From positions 38,305,425-38,369,424 of the forward strand of contig NC_132879.1 of the NCBI RefSeq assembly GCF_030463535.1: DNA of 64,000 nucleotides, in the 5' to 3' direction. The position numbers and the translations under genes are program-made. Below the pieces are notes generated by a model. That model ran no database searches. It saw only the letters and a program-made list of their open reading frames with translations, and was not told the DNA's origin. This DNA comes from Salminus brasiliensis (Eukaryota > Chordata > Actinopteri > Characiformes > Bryconidae). Shown here piece by piece: positions 60,201-64,000 of the stretch. How positions within the stretch are numbered: position 1 is the first letter of the stretch; each line of letters opens with the position of its first letter.

Positions 60201-61500
60201 ATGCTACTGGTACATGTATTGTACCAGTCATAATGGAGTTTTATTTTGCTCCATACTTCTGTACATTTAACAGTACAAGATGAAACCAATGCACGTGTAC
60301 TATATTTACCAGGACTTTTATCAGTTTGTGATGAAACTCCCTTTGCCTGTCAGATAAAGACATTGTGTTGAGGTTGTGTAATTTGTTTTTGGTAAAATTA
60401 TAAGCAGTGTACATTAAAAGTTTTTGATCAGTGCAGATTGTTAATCTCAGATTGTTGTCTGTGTATTAGATGCTCGTGGCCTAATCCGCTGGATGCTAAT
60501 GGTAAACCCGGACCGCCGCGCCACAGTGGAGGACATCGCCAACCACTGGTGGGTGAACTGGGGCTGGAAAACAAGTGTGTGTGACTGCCAGACTCAGCGA
60601 GAGAACAGCTCGCCCATGCTGGCCCGCTTTATTGACTGGCAGAACCGCACCGACACCCAGCCTGGCAAAGCAGCTCATACTGATATTGTTGCCAACACCA
60701 CTGGACTCACTCCAGCCCGGCGACTCCGGAAGTCCTCGAAGGAGAATGACGGAGGCACAAGGGCCGTTACGGAAGAGAAGCCAGGCCTTAAAAGACCCAA
60801 AGGCATCCTAAAGACACGGGCCAGCAGCGGAGATCAGCGCTCACAGAGCTTGTGTGAAGTGGAACTGCGCCGCTCCATCTGTTACCAGGATGTAGAGGTT
60901 ACATCCAGTCCGGAGAGAGAGGACACTCTAGGCGGCTCACCAGCCAAAATAATGCCCTCCCTGCCCAAAAAGGGCATCCTGAAGAACAACCAGCAGCGTG
61001 AATCTGGCTATTACTCATCCCCTGAGCGCAGTGAGTCTTCCGAACTGCTAGGGGGCAGCGTGGTGCTCCCTCCAAATGGCTCGCCACCTAAGAGGGCAGC
61101 TCGTAAGGGCATACTGAAGAGGAACGGGAAGTACTCCGCTCACAGCGCCCTCTCAAGCATGGGTGTTCATGGGGAAAGTCATGTACCGGACTCGGGCCTT
61201 TCTCGGAGCCAGAGCAGACCCTCCAGCATTGTGAGTGAGGAGATGGGGCTCTCTATTGGCATGGACTGGCCGCACACTTCACCCAATCCCAACATCAGGG
61301 GTTGCCTGTCGGCCGAGGACCTGCTGCAGATGGCCGGCTTCAGGGGCCTCCAGGCGGCCGTCCCTCTTCACGGGGCAAAGGTGAACCGCAGTCCCCCTGG
61401 ATCTCCTGGAGACAATGGAAGCTTCTCACTGCTTGGGGACCTGGACGATGTGACTCAAGTGTACCAGCAAGCATTGAACATTAGCAACCAGCTGAGCTAG
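47219..61500 (+). CDS. nuak1: NUAK family SNF1-like kinase 1, seven coding exons
   Basis: NUAK1 (ARK5) is an AMPK-related Ser/Thr kinase activated by LKB1 that acts on myosin phosphatase, cell adhesion and axon branching. Exons: 47,219-47,449; 53,724-53,844; 56,836-56,987; 58,273-58,338; 58,421-58,540; 59,920-60,052; 60,470-61,500. All introns are GT/AG and the joined frame is 1,854 bp, 617 residues (human NUAK1 is 661). The kinase begins after a [14 protein letters not shown] segment: glycine loop LGRGTYGKV (58-66), lysine K81 in VAIK, HRD at 173-175, DFG at 193-195, and the LKB1-target threonine T208 in LLQTFCGSP. The long last exon keeps three GILK motifs (PP1-beta docking) and an ESGYYSSPE motif described as a beta-TrCP degron. 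[16 protein letters not shown] residues and the [12 protein letters not shown] tail favour NUAK1 over NUAK2. Fish may have two nuak1 copies; which this is cannot be told. Confidence 0.97.
49734..50165 (+). mobile_element. Nonautonomous Tc1-type element in nuak1 intron 1
   Basis: The left end CACCATATTGACAAAAGTAT continues TGGGACAGCTGTTCA and then TGTTTCTTCTGAAAGCAAGG. GTTGGATGATCACCACCCCA and ATTCATCCCAAAAGTACTGA are internal landmarks. This is a widespread teleost repeat whose terminus resembles Tc1 elements of the CACTATATTGCCAAAAGTAT type. No transposase relic is evident, and the right terminus is missing. A second, shorter copy is at 2,236. Confidence 0.7.
51350..51918 (+). mobile_element. 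Tc1-like element, GCATGCAAA family, copy 3
   Basis: The plus strand reads [15 protein letters not shown] near 51,505-51,550, a decayed version of the QDNDPKHTS catalytic motif. Next comes the family tail GGCTACAAAAGTGTTTGCAG, GTTCTGATATTTGCCAA and GACCATACAGGGTGCCCAAA. The right terminus TGCCCAAACATTTGCATGCC ends at about 51,910. The left terminus near 51,356 (TACAGTGATATACAAAACTT) is only weakly recognisable. The transposase is mostly deleted. Confidence 0.65.
53845..56835 (+). other. nuak1 intron 2
   Basis: A 3.0-kb intron. It contains a (GT)n tract followed by a 14-base G-run at about 54,199-54,243 and CA repeats near 56,407-56,420. No recognised transposon or gene. Confidence 0.7.
54199..54243. 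repeat. (GT)n plus G-run
   Basis: About 14 GT units directly followed by a run of about 13 G. Confidence 0.9.
56988..58272 (+). other. nuak1 intron 3
   Basis: A 1.3-kb intron with an A-run near 57,575-57,587 and a G-run near 58,119-58,127. Nothing else recognised. Confidence 0.7.
58541..59919 (+). other. nuak1 intron 5
   Basis: A 1.4-kb intron. It holds the third copy of the dispersed ~100-bp repeat and a 187-codon open frame at 58,804-59,367 that matches no family I recognise and that I consider fortuitous. Confidence 0.7.
59571..59672 (-). repeat. Dispersed ~100-bp repeat, copy 3
   Basis: Read on the minus strand it gives ACCAAAGAATAAA-CACCAG, TTTGTACAGAAGTCCCTGTA and GTTACTGTATAATATGTCTT, then TTAGCCTTGC and GTTAAGG, matching the copies at 20,641 and 29,804. 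Confidence 0.75.
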
Positions 61501-64000
61501 AGGAGGAGAGAGTGTGTTTCAGAGAGCATGGGCTACATGTTCTCACCTTTGTCCAATAAGCATTTCTGACCCACAAGTGAACAACAAGTGAACATATGTG
61601 AAAAGCCAATGGGAAAGTGGCGGAAGCTTTCAGCACGGACTTGATGGACTTGACGTGCTGGACCATCCATCCAATCACTGACATTGTACAGCATTGTTAT
61701 GTTTACACACTGAGAGAAGGGAAATCTGAGGCTTCAGATCTAAACTGGTATTTGATGCTCTCACATTCAACTCAGTGTCCATGCGGAATGAAGCAAGCAC
61801 CTTACTGACATAGTGTCCTCCTCAGCACAATACATCAGGATATGACTGTCAGTATATAAGGCACAGAATATTTTGGTAGACTATTACAGGGGTTTATTTC
61901 TCATTTAGGTTTTGGTTATATCACATCACAGAGTACTTGGCCACAAAAAATAATCAGTCATTCTCAGTACAGGTACAGGAGCCACATCTTGGACTTTAGA
62001 TCACATATAAAATATGTGAGGGCAAAGAAGGTGACGAAACATCTTCCATCTCTAGAACCTGACAATAGTACATTGTATTATAAATAAAAATGTAAATATT
62101 AGGCACAAGATCAGGAAGAAAAAGCCTGTTAAACTCCATAAATCAATTGTGTGGACACACTATATGACCGTCTTGCAAAGCGAATAACTGTCATTAACAG
62201 TTATTCTGAAGTGTGCCTCCTAAAACACTGTCAAAGCTCATGTCTAAAGCTCTATTCTTATCTCTAATTCTTATTCTTTTTGCTCAAGGATCCTCCAACA
62301 TGAGGAATATTTTGAGCAACAGAAAACTTCAGATCTATTTTAGACTGTCAACCTCATAAGGACTTAACTGCTCCATAACAATAATACTTGTAGGGCTCAA
62401 AGGCTGTGTCAGTGTTATAGCGAGGGGACTTTTAGGACTTTAGCATGGCACAAACACTGCTGCTTTTATATCCACACCTTTTAAATGTGGTCTTCGTAGT
62501 GGGTGGACAGGGTGTGAGCTGTGGAGAAAATACAGTGCAGGAACACCCTGTGTTTCAACAATGGTGGCCATTGAAATCAGATCAATAGGCCAAACCATTC
62601 TTGCAGAAGATCAGCACCATGAAATGATGCCAATTCTGAAAGTGAAAGGTCATGAAAAGAAAGTTTTAAAGGGTCCATAGCGTTTTTTCTTTTCCCCTGC
62701 AGTCCACTTATGATATTTATGTGGGTTTGGGTTCCAAAATTAGGTTTAATACAATTCTAATTGACCGAGCATTTCGCCTCTGACCGAAACTGAATGTGTG
62801 AAGCCAAACCGACTAATATGTGTTTGTTTTCATCACAGAACCACTGAAGAGCTGTTGATAAAAATGACTGACAATTCAGTTTTCCCTGAACATGACCCTT
62901 AGAAAAAATCAATTATTGACTTCTAAAAGGTCAGGTTCAGGACTGGACACTGGCTCCAAGTTTGACATACCATACAATAGCCTGTGCCCTGAGTATTGTG
63001 CTTGTGCTGTTTTTTTCTGTTTATCAGACAATTGAATACTATCGTTAACTGGATCCACAGTGGTAAATGTTATACTATGTTAGTATCTTTGTTGTTGTTA
63101 TTGTTGTTGTTTTGGATACATTTTGCTTGTAGGTTTGAATATCCAAATGGGTGAGAGTGCTTTGGCTTAATTCCTAGGCAGTGAAAAAGTAGCAGAGCTT
63201 TAACAGGCTCAAAGCCAGATGCTCAAAAGACAAATGTGCTCAATATATGACAGGCAGCAGGAAGAAGCGCATGGCTAAATATAAACAACAAAAAAAGAAT
63301 TATGCCGTACTTCTGTATCTGCTAAACTGGAAAAAAATGATGTTAATGCATATTTATCATCTAAGGTAAGATTCATGTTGCAATAATTAACTGGATATTC
63401 TCTATGTATTTATATGTATTTAAATCTGCTGTTATTTAATCTTGTATGATATTACTGTACATTATTGCCATGACCATTTATATCATTGCCTTTTTGTTAG
63501 GGTTTTTTTTGTTGTTGTTGTTGGCATACACAAGTTGTTAACCTTGAGCCTATGAATGTCTTGTTTTGTGCCTTCTTTGACAAAAGATTGTCCATATGAA
63601 AACTATTATATTGCAATTTACGGTGTTAATAATTAGTAAATAAGTTACATAATTAGGTACAAGCAGTAGATATGACAAAACAGATTCTCTGTGTTATTTG
63701 TTCTAAGTGAAAGTAAATTATGTATTTAGGACTATGATGTCCATGCTCAATCCAAAACACCATGGCCTCTAATAAAAGTCAGTGGTCCGCCAACATTTCT
63801 TCTGAGTGCAGAATATGTTTGCGTTCCTTAAAACTGTGCTGTGCTAAGATTACAAAGTTGTTTGTTTTCAGTGATAGCACGCCCTGCACGAAAGTGCATG
63901 ATGCTGTGTCAGCAGATCTTGCTATGTCAGACAATGTCTTGGCACGTGGTTGTGTTTCCTCAGCTCCTCCTAAGACAGCATCTTAAAGAATTGAGGCTGA
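61501..64000 (+). other. nuak1 3' UTR and downstream flank
   Basis: After the TAG at 61,498-61,500 there is no further exon. Candidate polyadenylation signals are AATAAA near 62,083-62,088 and near 63,771. GTT-rich tracts lie near 63,090-63,112 and 63,508-63,522. A 74-codon plus-strand frame at 63,762-63,986 at the right edge is unassigned. Confidence 0.5.

Overview
The window is vertebrate nuclear DNA, almost certainly from a ray-finned (teleost) fish. It has long introns with GT/AG boundaries, abundant (CA)n, (GA)n and poly-A tracts, many decayed Tc1-like transposons with recognisable transposase relics, pieces of non-LTR retrotransposons, a teleost-type SINE, and three vertebrate genes, one of them a prolactin-2-type hormone. 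Species cannot be named from the sequence alone.

Layout. (1) Positions 1-13,850 hold the 5' end of a NELL-family gene (most like nell2) on the minus strand. Exon 1 (signal peptide) ends at 13,204 and exon 2 is 8,902-9,024; the rest of the gene lies beyond the left edge, so 1-8,901 is intron 2 with several transposon relics. Intron 1 is about 4.2 kb and nearly all of it is a GC-rich 37-39 bp minisatellite of roughly 90 units. (2) 13,850-30,800 is intergenic: a LINE reverse-transcriptase relic, a SINE/Tc1/LINE cluster, a 68-bp hairpin-rich tandem array at 23.0-23.9 kb, and a further Tc1-like copy. (3) 30,899-33,485 is a five-exon prolactin-2-like gene on the plus strand. (4) 33,500-46,600 is intergenic and transposon-rich, including a Tc1-like element with about 147-bp inverted repeats inserted into a SINE. 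(5) 46,700 to the right edge is the plus-strand nuak1 gene: seven coding exons, an intact 617-residue predicted kinase, and a 3' UTR running toward the window end.

The three genes are not a functional unit in the operon sense. They encode a secreted neural glycoprotein, a pituitary-type hormone and an LKB1-activated AMPK-related kinase. Human NELL2 and NUAK1 are both on chromosome 12, so the neighbourhood may be a remnant of an old linkage group.

The most unusual observation is the minisatellite in nell2 intron 1. Its units resemble the intron 1/exon 2 splice junction of the same gene, the outermost units resemble the exon more than the core units do, and on the transcribed strand nearly every unit carries a splice-acceptor-like TTTCAG and is open in all three frames.
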